Origin: Tridacna crocea
Taxonomy: Eukaryota > Mollusca > Bivalvia > Cardiida > Cardiidae
Reading direction: 5' to 3'
DNA: 64,000 nucleotides
Assembly: GCA_943736015.1 (NCBI GenBank)
Contig: OX031066.1
Coordinates: forward strand, 25,156,127-25,220,126
Under the pieces are notes generated by a model. That model was given only the letters and a program-made list of their open reading frames with translations, had not been told where the DNA came from and ran no database searches. The position numbers were made by a program, and so were the translations under genes. Of the stretch, positions 1 to 10,650 are shown piece after piece (position 1 is the stretch's first letter; each line of letters begins with the position of its first letter).

Positions 1-1320
1 AAAATGAAAGGCAATGTGAGTGAAAGGTTTCTAGACAACTTTCTTTGAGTTCTACGTTGGGAAAAACAAAAAGGTCTGAAGATATCTTTATAACAAGCTT
101 ATAGGTAGCAAATCACAACTTTTAGTCTTCTTTGTGATTGCTACCTATAAGAGTGTAATCGCTCATAACAAATGTCTAAAGTACGAGTTTGAACATGCTA
201 TGTAATAAAATGAAAGGCAATGTGAGTGAAAGGTTTCTAGAAAACTTTCTTTGAGTTCTACGTAAGGGAAAAAAACATCTGAAGATATCTTAATGACAAG
301 TATATAGGTAGCAAATCATAACTGTTAATAGTCTTTGTGATCGCTACCTATAAGATTGTAATCGCTAATATCAAATGTTTAAAGCACGAGTTTGGACATG
401 CTATGTAATAAAATGAAATGCAATTCGAGTTAAAGCTGTCTAGACAACTTTCTTTGAATTCTACGTTAGAAAAAACAAAAATGTCTGAAGATATCTTAAT
501 GACAAGTATATAGGTAGCAGATCACAACTTTAAGTCTCTTTGTGATTGCTACCTATAAGATTGTAATCGCTAATATCAAATGTCTAAAGCACGAGTTTGG
601 ACATGCTATGTAATTAAATGAAATGCAATGTGAGTTAAGAGTTTCAAGACAACTTTCTTTGAGTTCTACGTTGGGGGAAAAAAACGTCTGAGGATATCTT
701 AATAACAAGCTTATAGGTAGCAGATCACAACTTTTAATAGTCTTTGTGATTGCTACCTATAAGATTGTAATCGCTAATATCAAATGTCTAAAGCAGGAGT
801 TTGGACATGCTATGTAATAAAATGAAAGGCAATGTGAGTTTTTAACGTTTCTAGACAACTTTCTTTGAGTTCTACGTTGGGAAAAAAAAGTCTGAAAATA
901 TCTTAATGACAAGTATATAGGTAGCAGATCACAACTTTTAGTCTTCTTTGTGATTGCTACCTATAAGATTGTAATCGCTAATATTAAATGTCTAAAGCAC
1001 GAGTTTGGACATGCTATGTAATATTAAATGTCTAAAGCACGAGTTTGGACATGCTATGTAATAAAATGAAAGGCAATGCGAGTTAAAGGTTTCTAGACAA
1101 CTTTCTTTGAGTTGTACGTTGGGGAAAAAAACGTCTGAAAATATCTGAATGGCAACTATATAGGTAGCAGATCACAACTTTTAGTCTTCTTTGTGATTGC
1201 TACCTATAAGATTGTAATCGCTTATATCAAATGTCTAAAACACGAGTTTGGACATGCTATGTAATAAAATGAAAGGCAATGTGAGTTAAAAGTTTCTAGA
1301 CAACTTTCTTTGAGTTTTAC
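1..1320. repeat. 205-bp tandem satellite array, about 6.4 copies
   Basis: Units begin at about 1, 207, 408, 617, 821, 1064 and 1267 with 'aaaatgaaaggcaatg'. Each unit carries an inverted pair (ATAGGTAGCAAATCACAA, a spacer of about 12 bases, then TTGTGATTGCTACCTATA) followed by 'gtctaaagcacgagtttgg'. One unit has a local duplication of about 42 bases near 1020. The array starts before the window. The same unit recurs at 12.55-13.15 kb and 18.39-19.38 kb. No coding potential is seen. Confidence 0.93.
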
Positions 1321-1845
1321 TTCCTTAAAAGTAGACTCACACCATATGCTACCTTTAACACTTAGTCTCTCGCCACGGCCTTACTACTTGTGATTCGCTA
1401 CCTAAGTTTTTGCCAAACGTCCAAATAAAAATGTTCCATCTCCTTCATCTTTTTTTGACCAAATTGACCCTTTACTTTTCGATTTAAACACTTTAAGTAG
1501 ATTTTTGTGATCTGCTAACTTACTGCACGGAGGAAATTGATTTTTGAGGTGCGTCCAACTATAACATTAATCTGTCAGACCCTTTGCTCAATTCCGAGCA
1601 AGACCCATTTTTGCCTTCAGAATCCAATGCTACCTCTATGATCAAGGTTTGGACTTTTTTCCATGATCACAACTGTTACCTATAAAAGTTTGAAAAGTCC
1701 ATGTGATCTGCTACCTATTATATCTTATAAAAGTCGGTCGATATTTTGGTCTTTTTATAGGTAGCATTGTTATAGGTAGCATTGTTGTAGGTAGCATTGA
1801 TTGATTACTTGTAATATTTAGTCTGTTAGAGTGACTGCAATTGTA
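1321..1845. other. Diverged flank with scattered AGGTAGC motifs
   Basis: Non-coding sequence following the array. It holds isolated copies of the GTAGC / GTGATC motif (for example 'ataggtagcattgttataggtagcattgt' near 1756-1790, a short direct repeat). No gene is visible. Confidence 0.6.
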
Positions 1846-2020
1846 ATATGTGAGCTATCGCCTGGACATGACTGAAACAGTGTTACTGAAACCCAGGAAT
1901 AAATGAACATGTGAGCTATGGCCTGGACATGAGTGAAATAGTGTTACTGACACCAATGGATAAATGAATATGTGGGATATCACCTGGACATGACTGAAAT
2001 AGTGTTACTGAAATCTACTG
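1846..2020. repeat. 61-bp tandem repeat, three copies
   Basis: Three diverging copies, each with 'cctggacatga', 'gtgttactga' and 'ataaatgaa' at the same spacing. No coding capacity. Confidence 0.85.
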
Positions 2021-2629
2021 AATAATGTTGAAATTAGCGTAAAACTCAATAATTCGATCTTTTAATGTGCCATTATCTAACGCACCAATCACATATTCAA
2101 CCTTTCTAGCAATTCTGATCTAGGTCAATATATCAGCTGTTAGAGGTTGTTAGACCCGCAGGGGCTATCTTTAGAAAAGGTATTTTAAGTATCACTCAAG
2201 GATCTGAAATTACTTAAGCTAGTAACTGCAGAAACTGACTTTGGTTCGTACATTTCTTTCTTTTGCAACATTTTACTTGCTATGCATCAAAATCGGAACT
2301 TAGTTACAATTCAATATAGACCTTTTCTCAAGATTCATAAAGATAAGATAAGTCTGATTTTTAAACTAAAAAGAATTTAATAACTGAAAATAATACACAT
2401 ACTTTGTGTAAGAAGTTAAGTTAAAAAAAAAAAAAAAACTTCATCTAAAACTGTACAAGGTAATTATCAGAAACAAAAAGTTAAACAAAATTAATACAAA
2501 TCATCTGTAAAAAGAAAATGAAAACTTTATCAAAACCAAAAAAATCCTGCATACTTGCAGTAATAAAAAATGATTGAAAAATTATTGAAATATATACATA
2601 TTCACATTACATTATTTACATTTATGATT
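2021..2629. other. A/T-rich spacer
   Basis: A/T-rich sequence with a poly-A run near 2424-2438. I see no gene, repeat family or structured element in it. Confidence 0.55.
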
Positions 2630-3350
2630 TAAAACAATTGCTGCATTTTCCCTATACCTATAAACAAATTCAATGCAAATTTCTCGCAAAGAATTTGGGT
2701 ACAAGTAGAAGGAAAGCGCAGCAATTGTGTATATTGCACATTACCAATAAATAAAATAAATTAATACTATTTACAGATATTATTTTTTCAATCGCTGCAC
2801 TTTCCCTCTACCTGCAGACGAATTCAATGCAATTTTCTTGCAAAGAATTCGGGTACAGTTAGAAGGAAAGCACATCAATTGTGTACATTGCACATCACCA
2901 ATAAATAAAATCAATTTATACTATACACAAAGATTATTTTCAATCGCTGCACTTTCCCTCTACCTGTAAACAAATTCATTGCAAATTTCTTGCAAAGAAA
3001 TCGGGTACAATTAGAAAGAAAGCGCAGCGATTGTGTAAATTGCACAGCACCAATAAATAAAATCAATTTATAATAGTTACAAAGATTGTTTTCAATCGCT
3101 TCACTTTCCCTCTACCTGCAAGCAAATTCAATGCAAATTTCTTGCAAAGAAGTTGAGTACATTTAAAAGAAAAGCGAAGCGATTTCGTATATTGCACATT
3201 ACCAATAAATAAAATAAACTAATGCTACACTGTATTTACAAATATTGCTGAACTTTCCCTCTACCTGCAAACAAATCCGATGCAAATTTCTTGCAAGGAA
3301 TTCGGGTACAGATAGAGGGAAAGCCCAGCAATGTCAGTTGCCGATACTAC
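2630..3350. repeat. 152-bp tandem repeat with internal hairpin, five copies
   Basis: Copies start near 2636, 2790, 2940, 3091 and 3244. Each begins with 'caatcgctgcactttccctc' and contains, about 65 bases later, the near-inverse 'gaaggaaagcgcagcgattg', so one unit can fold back on itself. It lies directly beyond the stop codon of the minus-strand recombinase gene. A solitary half-unit is at 4314-4352, inside the last intron of that gene. Confidence 0.88.
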
Positions 3351-3370
3351 TGTTGACTGTAACTTGTAAT

Positions 3371-5817
3371 TCAAACTTTCTTGTGCGCTGCTGCCTTGTA
3401 CGTTGAGGAGAGGTGGTTAATTACTTTGTGTCTTTCTTTTTTCTGTAGTGCATGATCATAATAACGATCGGCTGTTGCTACGTTGTGTGCCATGTGACGG
3501 GCCAGGACCTCTTGTTCCTCCCTTGACCCGCCAGCCTCTCGTACAGCAGTCACCGCCACTTTGCAGCTCAGGCTGGCGGTCAGGTTGGGAAGGTCCTGGC
3601 CCAGTTCCTTCTGAAAACGTGTCCACTCAACTGACACGACCTTGGACATATTCTGCAATAAGAGCCACATATTAAGAGTCAAACTTGGCTTATGAAAAGC
3701 ATATAAACATGACATATACATCATCACTACACAGGTAGCAAATCACACAATAAGTGATTCGTTACCTACAACATTGTGATCGGTACTTATAATACTTGTG
3801 ATCGCTACTTATAATTCTGTGATCGCTACTTATAATTCTTACGTATACCATAACATCATAACTATGCTGAAAACGAGCCTACTCTGTGGAGACGACCTAG
3901 GAACATATTTTCAGTCAAACTTGGCTTATGTTAACCATATAGACATGACATATATATCATCAGTATACAGGTAGCAAATCACACGATAAGTGATTCGTTA
4001 CCTATAACATTGTGATCGCTACTTATAATTCTGTGGTCGCTACTTATAATTCTTATGTATACCATAACATCATAACTATGCTGAAAACGAGCCTATTCTG
4101 TGGAGACGAACTAGGAACATATTTTCAGTCAAACTTGGCTTTTGTTAACCATATAAACATGACATATATATCATCAGTATACAGGTAGCAAATCACACGA
4201 TAGGTGATTCGTTACCTATAACATTGTGATCGCTACTTATAATTGTGTGATCGCTACTTATAATTCTTACGTATACCATAACGATATCATAAATATGCTA
4301 GTATTCACAATTTTCAATCGCTGCACTTTCCCTCTACCTGTAAACAAATTCGTTCATTCCGAATACAATTGCTTCGGATCAACTTGTATGTTCACCTGCG
4401 CACAATGACAGTTTGGGTTCATTTGGATAAACATATTAAGTCGCCGATCCCACCATACGATGTGAACGGCTACTTATATGTTCTGTGATCATTGACTACT
4501 GTTGAAAATAACATGATGGAGTGTTTCTACTTACGGAAGGGGTTATGGCAGCCCCAGAACGTGTCAGAAAAAAATATGGACTGTCACCCTCTTTCACTCT
4601 AATGAAGTCGAGGTACAGCTTCAGCAGTATGGCAACGTCTTTGTTTAAAGTAATTGGGCAAAATTTTCCGCTTTTTGCCTCCTTATGTTCTGTGATCTAG
4701 AAAATCAAACATATAAATTATAAGCTTGTTGTTTTTCAGGAATGTTATAGCGCATCAAATTATAAAACCTAGTCTAAAAAGTCTTTAAGTTATTGTTTGG
4801 GAACATACTTACATAAAATTCTATCATCTCCGTGTCCGATGCTGGTATTTCCATATCCTCTATGGTGCTCCTGAGGAGGTGAGAGATATCCCCGGGCCTC
4901 CTGGCATTGGTGATTATTAAAATCACCACCAGGATGTCTCTCACCTCCGTCCTCTCACAAGGTGACAAGCCGTCGACCTCTGCCTTGTCCAGCAGATCAG
5001 CCAACCTAACGGGACGATTGCCTTGTAGGTAGGCCCCCAGCATCCAGTCCTCTACGGGTATACTGGTACCCTTAGCAAGCCTGTAATAGTAAATTAAAAT
5101 ATTAGTTTAAGTCTCAGATCATTTAGTATTCAATTATTCTTATCAAATTAGAAATTATATCTTACTATACAGTACCTTTCCACATTTTCCCGGTTTACAT
5201 CCTCCTTCATGGACTTCGCAATGTTTTTAACCCTTTCGGAGATCTCTTTGACCTTGATAACAGAAAGTCCGACATGGCGCATCCATTTGGGCGATCCTGC
5301 CACAAAATCTAAGAAGCCAACCACAGCATGCAGGTATACTTGTATACTGACGGCCGTCAGGCTGAAAACATATGAAAAACATAATATAAAAGATCACTGA
5401 TATTTAGAATTGTTATAGGTAGCAGATCACACGTGAACCAAACAATTAAAGTATTGTGATCTGCTACTTAATTCATGGTGATCTGCTACCTATAAAATTT
5501 GCAATATCTCTTCAAATCTCCAGACCTTAATAGTAAACACGTTAGTTGATCTCACGAACTAAGAACCCTAGAAAACAAACAATCTTCCAAGTGATTTCTT
5601 TGAGATCTCTAATTTGTGGTCAAACACTGTTATCGAATGTACTTACTTTTTCTGTTCCAGCATTTGTGATATCACACCCCCTTTCTCTCCAATTTCCATC
5701 AAACTGACAATATCCTTCCGGGTGAAATCCGACAGGAACGTCCTGACGGCCGTCCTGTGATGTTGGGCTGTGGTTGGCTTCCTAGCCTTTCCACTACTCC
5801 TACCTTGCATGCTCCAC
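3371..5817 (-). CDS. Tyrosine-recombinase-like protein, catalytic part (five exons)
   Basis: Exons in gene order are 5647-5817, 5176-5361, 4813-5080, 4535-4696 and 3371-3652. All have AG/GT borders, and the phases join without a break into about 355 residues ending in a stop at 3371. The fold is inferred from motifs numbered along these exons: an Arg in 'NARRPGDI' (about 180, catalytic Arg I position), 'HKEAKSG' (about 213, the beta-hairpin Lys region), and 'ARHMAHNVATADRYYDH' (His about 318, candidate nucleophile Tyr 326 or 327). The usual box-II Arg is not evident; the matching stretch reads 'SLSCKVAVTAVREAG', so strand-transfer activity is doubtful. Spliced structure and the absence of any reverse transcriptase nearby suggest a host or Crypton-derived gene rather than a retroelement. 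Upstream exons probably belong to the same transcript. The fold call is firm; function is unknown. Confidence 0.8.
3665..4310. repeat. Intronic tandem repeat (about 213-235 bp) with AGGTAGC/GATCGC motifs
   Basis: Three copies start at about 3679, 3914 and 4127 ('agtcaaacttggctt'). Each carries 'aggtagcaaatcacac' facing 'gtgattcgttacctata', then repeated 'gtgatcgctacttataatt'. It lies in the last intron of the recombinase gene, immediately upstream of the last exon's acceptor. Confidence 0.85.
5395..5500. repeat. Inverted GTAGC/GATCACA motif pair in intron
   Basis: 'ttataggtagcagatcacac' faces 'tgtgatctgctacttaatt' and 'gtgatctgctacctataa' within 100 bases. It is another member of the motif family, between two recombinase exons. 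Confidence 0.75.
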
Positions 5818-5844
5818 CTATATAAAGATACAAAGCGGTATCAG

Positions 5845-6185
5845 GATATTTGCCCCGTGGACATTTCCCCCCAAGACTATTGCTCCCTTATGACACCTGT
5901 CCCCTTGAACATCTGCCCCTCCCCCGGGCATTTGCCCCATAAGACATCTGCCCCCTGGACATCTGCCACCGGACACTTTCCCCCGTGGGACATCTGCCCC
6001 CTAGGACAGTTTCACCCGAACATTTGCCCCCTGCACATCTGTCCCCGGCATTCACCCTAAGGGGCACATGTGCTAAGGGGGCAGATGTCCTAGGTTGGCA
6101 GATGTCCGTGGGGCAAACGTCCAGGTGGCAGGTGTCCTAAGGGGGCAAAAGTCTGAGGGCACAAGTCCGGGGGCAAATGTCCTAG
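5845..6185. repeat. C-rich / G-rich inverted repeat element
   Basis: The left half repeats 'acatctgccccc' and 'catttgcccc'. The right half repeats the inverse 'gggggcagatgtcc' and 'gggggcaaatgtcc'. The two halves can form a long imperfect hairpin with one C-rich and one G-rich strand. It is inserted in the intron between the finger exon and the first recombinase exon. Related elements are at 17.89 and 24.11 kb. Confidence 0.82.
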
Positions 6186-6462
6186 ACCCATCATAGCTAT
6201 GAAATTGATTCAGAAATATGTTTAAAGGCAAGTGGTTAAGGGTGATCAGCCCGCCATGCATAGGTTCATCCCGATTCAAATGCAGAATACATAAGAACTA
6301 AAAATTAGATAATTATCTGTTGAGCATCTGTATTGGTGTTGGTCTTTCATTATAGGTACGAGTCCTGTCCGTCCATGTGTTTTACTATGCATTTATTTCT
6401 TTGTTACAGACTCTGTAAAAAGGTATGATTAGAATACCCCCCGAGCTAAAAATTCAATGTAC

Positions 6463-6776
6463 CCATATTCCTCCAGCACCTCCTCTAACTGACTTCTGCT
6501 ACCTCCTTCCGTGACTGTCCTCGCCTCCCTCATGAGCCTATTATAATCCTGTCCATCTTTTTGCACGTGATGAACACGCACAAGGTGTAAGTCCATTCGG
6601 ATTGTATTGACACCACAAACAGCGCACGTTTTCCTGCCTTGATACAGCCTCTTGCCCTTCTCAGGGATGCAGGCCTTCTGGTGGTGTTCCATGCCATGCA
6701 CCTGTTTCAGGTGACGTGGCATGTTCACCACCATCGCACCGCATCCCTCCACCTCACATGTGTGCCTGTTCCTTTT
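6463..6776 (-). CDS. Exon with two short C2H2-like zinc fingers
   Basis: The acceptor is the AG just before 6776 and the open frame begins 'KRNRHTCEVEGC'. Two fingers share the spacing C-x(2-4)-C-x9-H-x4-H: C..C..'MPRHLKQVH' near the start and 'CAVCGVNTIRMDLHLVRVH' near the middle. The x9 spacing is shorter than in classical C2H2 fingers. A donor at 6462 would leave two bases, which matches the one-base start of the next exon at 5817, so splicing to the recombinase part is phase-compatible; that donor (GTACAT) is weak. Without splicing the frame stops at 6429. Probable role: DNA-binding N-terminal part of the recombinase-like protein. It could instead be a separate small gene. Confidence 0.6.
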
Positions 6777-6827
6777 CTGCAGATTAATGAACTATGATTA
6801 GTAAATATATGCCATATGATAAAAGTT

Positions 6828-7295
6828 ACCCCTGTATAGGTAGCATGATCACATAGATATACCTATCGCATGGTGATTATGCTACTTATAAGGAGAAAAG
6901 CATACCCTTATGCATCCTACTTTGGAATTTACCTACCGCATTTTCATACAAGACCGGAGAAAAGGAATGGATACGATTTCTCTTTAAACACCCGGCACAT
7001 TACTGTTTGATAAAGATTATGCTTACTGAAAAAACTGTAATAGGTAGCACAATCACAGACACACATATATTAATTTGTGATTATGCTACTTGGAACATTA
7101 TTTCTATGGCTGTGTAAGTTACTTTGGATTTTTATATGAAATTGTTACAAGAAATGAAAAAGGGATTACACGCAATGAACAGTTCTAGTGGATAAAAAAT
7201 TATATCCACAATAATAAAAGTAACCATATTTAAAAGTAGCATAATCACAATTATTTATATATACAGTATAGTGATTATGCTACTTCTAGGGGTTT
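6828..7295. repeat. Three inverted GTAGCATAATCACA pairs in intron
   Basis: Pairs near 6836-6900, 7031-7095 and 7232-7290 have 'gtagca(t/c)(g/a)atcaca' facing 'tgtgattatgctact'. This variant, with TA or AT between GTAGC and ATCAC, is specific to this intron; other introns carry GGTAACCGATCACA instead. Confidence 0.8.
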
Positions 7296-7322
7296 TTCGG
7301 TCTTAACTCAGCCTTCTTTCAG

Positions 7323-8957
7323 CTAGAGTTCCAAAAGTACGGCCTTTCCCGTATCAGGGAAGTGTACCTCAAGAACGGAACCATTACACACACATAAAAA
7401 GGGTTTTACCGTCTCCCCTCTGAAAACACGAATGAGCGCCTTCCTCTGTCTTATTAGATTCTGATGTTCATCTTCCCTTTCTGCCCCTTCTCTCGTCTCA
7501 TTTTCCTCTCCTGCCCTTTCTGTTATCTCTCCTTCTATCTCCAAATCCTCCTCCTCCCTCATCTGCATTTTGTCCTGTTTTCCAGGAACATATTCATCAC
7601 CGCTGGCTGTAAAATGTTTTGAAGATACCAACAGTAAGTTTAGAAACAATTTGGTGAGAAATAGATTTAAGTTATTTCAATAGTTATAAATCTCTCTTTT
7701 CCTCTCTTGTAAAATTGTATACCTTTTTGATTCGACAGTGTAGATATCAATAAATTGGGGACTGGTAGGCCTAGGTCTAAGCAGCTTTATAAACGTGACT
7801 TACACACTATATCCTCGTCTGATGTCATTAACTCTTTCATCTCCTCTAATGTTAGTCTTCGGGCATAGAAAACCTCATCCTGATCCCCCATCTCCAACTC
7901 TCCCGCCTCCACCTCTTCTTCCTCGTCTTCTGCGTCTGCCTTCCTTCTCTCATCCTCCACCTCTTCTTTCCCTTCTCTGTCTTTCATCTCCTCCTCCTCC
8001 GACTCCTCCTTCATCTCACGTACTTCCACTCCCTCCATTATCTGTCAAGAAATAAAATTCAATATTATTGAATCGATGGCATTGATGATAAACACACATG
8101 AATAATACCTTGCACAAATTAAGCGTGTAGAAAAAGAACAAAGGTTTACTTACATCTTGTTTCATCTCTACATCTTCCGTCCCTTCTTTCTCATCTTCTA
8201 CCCTTCTTTCCTCCTCCACTTGTTCTTTGTCCTCCGACTCTATTCTGTTCTCCTCCTCCTTTTCCTCCTCCTCATACACCTCTTGCCTGTTCTCCTCCTC
8301 CATTCCCTCTGTTATCTGTCAAGAAATGAAATTTAATATTATTGAATCGATGGCATTGATAAGTAAGCCACCTCAATAATACCTGGCACAAATTAGTCGT
8401 GTAAAAAAAGAACAAAGGTCCATTTAAACATGAATTTCCAAGAGCGATTCTCTATATCTAATAGTATTCAAGTACCCATGTTTGTGATCGGTTACCTATA
8501 AGTGTGATCGGTTACCTTTAAGTGTGATCGGTTACTTATAATTGTGATTGGTTACCTAATACAGGAAGTGAATCACACTTAGAGGTAGCTTTTTCTGTTC
8601 ATTGTGATTGACTACCTGTAATAGGTAACCGATCACACTTATAGGTAGTTGAATATTCTTAGAAGTAGGGAATCACAAACCTAATTTAAACGTTTATTTA
8701 TTTATTACTTTTAAAAATCGGTGACCCAGTTGAATTAATATTTACAACAAACTATCTCCAATATGAAATTAACACACCTGAATGATACCTGGAAAAAATT
8801 AAGCGTGTAGGAAAAGAAGAAGTTTACTTACATCTTCCATATCCACCTCTTCTTCCATTCTTTCCTCCTCCATCTCCTCTTTGTCCTCCGTCTCTATTCT
8901 GTCCTCCTCCTGACACTCCTCTTTACTTATCTCCTCCTCCACCATTCCCTCTGTTAT
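7323..8957 (-). CDS. Acidic Glu-rich exons (four exons, three of them related)
   Basis: Exons in gene order are 8832-8957 (126 b), 8154-8315 (162 b), 7804-8041 (238 b) and 7323-7606. The first three all follow 'tttcttgacag', begin with ATA, and continue with runs of Glu, Asp, Lys and Arg; the first two end at 'GAT|GTAAGTAAAC' and are phase 0 at both ends, so they are tandem exon duplicates. The third ends in phase 1 at GTAAGT, which fits the CC-start of the fourth. The fourth continues acidic and ends in a hydrophobic segment ('KPFLCVC...VLEVHFPDTGKA') with a stop at 7323. Three alternative donors before that stop (GTAAAA, GTACAC, GTACTT) are all phase 0 and could link to the finger exon. Likely an unstructured, highly charged linker region; no enzymatic domain is seen. 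It may be a separate gene ending at 7323. Confidence 0.6.
8465..8670. repeat. Inverted cluster of GTGATCGGTTACC motifs
   Basis: Four direct copies of 'gtgat(c/t)ggttacct' are followed by inverse copies ('aggtaaccgatcacac'). The whole intron segment can form a large hairpin. Closely similar clusters lie at 9.56 and 10.46 kb. Confidence 0.85.
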
Positions 8958-9245
8958 CTGTCAAGAAATAAAATTTCATCTTATTGAATCGATCGCATTG
9001 ATAATTAACCAACCTGAATTATACCTGGCACAAATTAAGTTATCTATCAAGAAATAGAATTGAATTAGGTCAGAGTAAGCGATTGATTTCTTTGATTCCT
9101 AACCCACCTGAATAATAGGTAGTCAGTCACACAGGTATACAATCAGATTTATGTGACCGATCACACATGGTATCCGTAGGTAACACAAGTCATAACGCAA
9201 GTACACCATAGAGAAGGCTCAAAATGTTAGAAAACCGTTACTTAC

Positions 9246-9403
9246 AAGTCTATCTTCTCTCCTCACACGGATGGACAACTTCTTCCTTGTATTGTTTTCC
9301 CATATGTAATGCCTCCTCCGAGGGTCCGCCACCATCGGGCAATTACTCATTGCCACGACACGACCCACGGAAGAGGACACTACCTCTCTGTCACCTCCAT
9401 ACT
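9246..9403 (-). CDS. Basic exon upstream of the acidic exons
   Basis: Acceptor 'tttttttag' before 9403; donor 'CTT|GTAAGTAAC' at 9245. The open frame of 52 codons starts 'YGGDREVVSSSVGRVV' and ends 'TRKKLSIRVRREDRL', rich in Arg and Lys. It has two bases of a split codon at its start and ends in phase 0, matching the phase-0 start of the exon at 8957. I recognise no domain. Good splice sites and phase continuity support a real coding exon, probably of the same gene. Confidence 0.55.
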
Positions 9404-9554
9404 CTAAAAAAAAAAAATATATATATGCAAAATGTATTTCCGTAGAGTATGAAAACGGTGTGTTAGGTGTATAATAGAAGTACTAAGGCCCTAATATTTC
9501 ATTTACATGATGCTCATGAAATCCAAGAGCTATTGTCTATTTGTAAGAGTATTC

Positions 9555-9740
9555 AAGTACCCATAAGCATGTGATCGGTTACCTGTTACAGGTAGTCAAT
9601 CACAATAAAGAGGAAAAGCTACCTCTAAGTGTGATTGACTACCTGTCCTAGGTAACTGATCACACATATAGGTAACCGATCACACTTATAGGTAACCGAT
9701 CACACTTATAGGTATACCGATCACACTTATAATTACTTGA
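9555..9740. repeat. Inverted cluster of GTGATCGGTTACC motifs, second copy
   Basis: 'gtgatcggttacctgttaca' is followed by at least three tandem 'ataggtaaccgatcacactt'. Same arrangement as at 8.47 kb, in a different intron. Confidence 0.85.
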
Positions 9741-10294
9741 ATATTTTCATAAGTAGGAAATGACACTTACATTTGTTAAGATTTACACCAAAGAAGCTCC
9801 AATATGAAATTGTTGAACTTTAACGAGTGATAAAAAAAATGGGTGTTTCAGATCCGTGACCGTTTGGAAACTATTTCTGCATCCAAAATATCATGGGGCT
9901 GAAACACCCAGTGAAGAATTCATTTTCATGGCATACTAAGAAAAAAAGTTGATTCAGACCCATAACTGTGTAAGAGTAATATCTGCCCCCAGAAGGTCAG
10001 AGGAATGGAACTACAATCCCTTATGCTAGCTAAAGAGGGTTCAATGCAAGATGAAAGCCACACCGTTGAAAAGTCTGTTCTAGCCTACGGCCAGAGAGAT
10101 AATTATAACAAGACACCAATATTAAAGTTAGAAAACGTGTGCTTCAGACCCCTGATTGTATATGCTGTATAGCGTGGAATGCTAGACGAAAGCCACGCCC
10201 TTAACAATCTCTTGTGGCCTTTGGCTAGAGAGACGAGTAGAAATGTAACAAAATGAAGGTTTTCTCAAACGATCATGAAAACGGAACACACTAC

Positions 10295-10372
10295 CTCTCT
10301 CTCTGCCTCCTCTTCTTTTCTCTCCAAAATAGGCCTTGGCCTTAGCGCAGGCCTGTACTGCGGTGCAATATT
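10295..10372 (-). CDS. Possible small exon related to the 9.25-9.40 kb exon
   Basis: A 'tttttag' acceptor and a GTAGTG donor bracket 78 bases. The sequence before the donor ('gagagagag|gtagtg') resembles the start of the 9246-9403 exon ('gacagagag|gtagtg'), suggesting a duplicated segment. In one frame the exon leaves one base, which fits the next exon's two-base start. Splice sites are moderate and the reading frame cannot be fixed from sequence alone. Confidence 0.3.
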
Positions 10373-10449
10373 CTAAAAATAAATGATGCAAAAAATAATT
10401 CGAGTTCCATTTAAAACATGAATTTCCAAGTGCGATTGTTTATATCTAA

Positions 10450-10650
10450 TAGTATTCAAGTACCCATACGTGTGATCGGTTACCTGTAATTGTGATCGGT
10501 TACTTAATAGAGGAAGTCAATCACACTTACAGGTAGCTTGTTCTCTTAAATTGTGATTGAGTACCTGTAATAGGTAGCCGATCACACTTATAGGTAGCCG
10601 ATCACAATTATAGGTAACCAATCACACTTATAGGTACTTGAATACTCTCA
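10450..10650. repeat. Inverted cluster of GTGATCGGTTACC motifs, third copy
   Basis: 'gtgatcggttacctgtaatt' is followed downstream by 'taggtagccgatcacactta' and 'taggtaaccaatcacac'. Same layout as at 8.47 and 9.56 kb, showing that the intron was duplicated together with neighbouring exons. Confidence 0.85.

Noticed and set aside
1-1320. CRISPR-like array
   Set aside because: Regular repeats are present but the whole 205-base unit is repeated, with no unique spacers; the genome is eukaryotic.
5209-5400. 63-codon plus-strand frame
   Set aside because: It is the antisense of the minus-strand recombinase exon 5176-5361, which has conserved protein similarity to 15697-15882 and correct splice sites.
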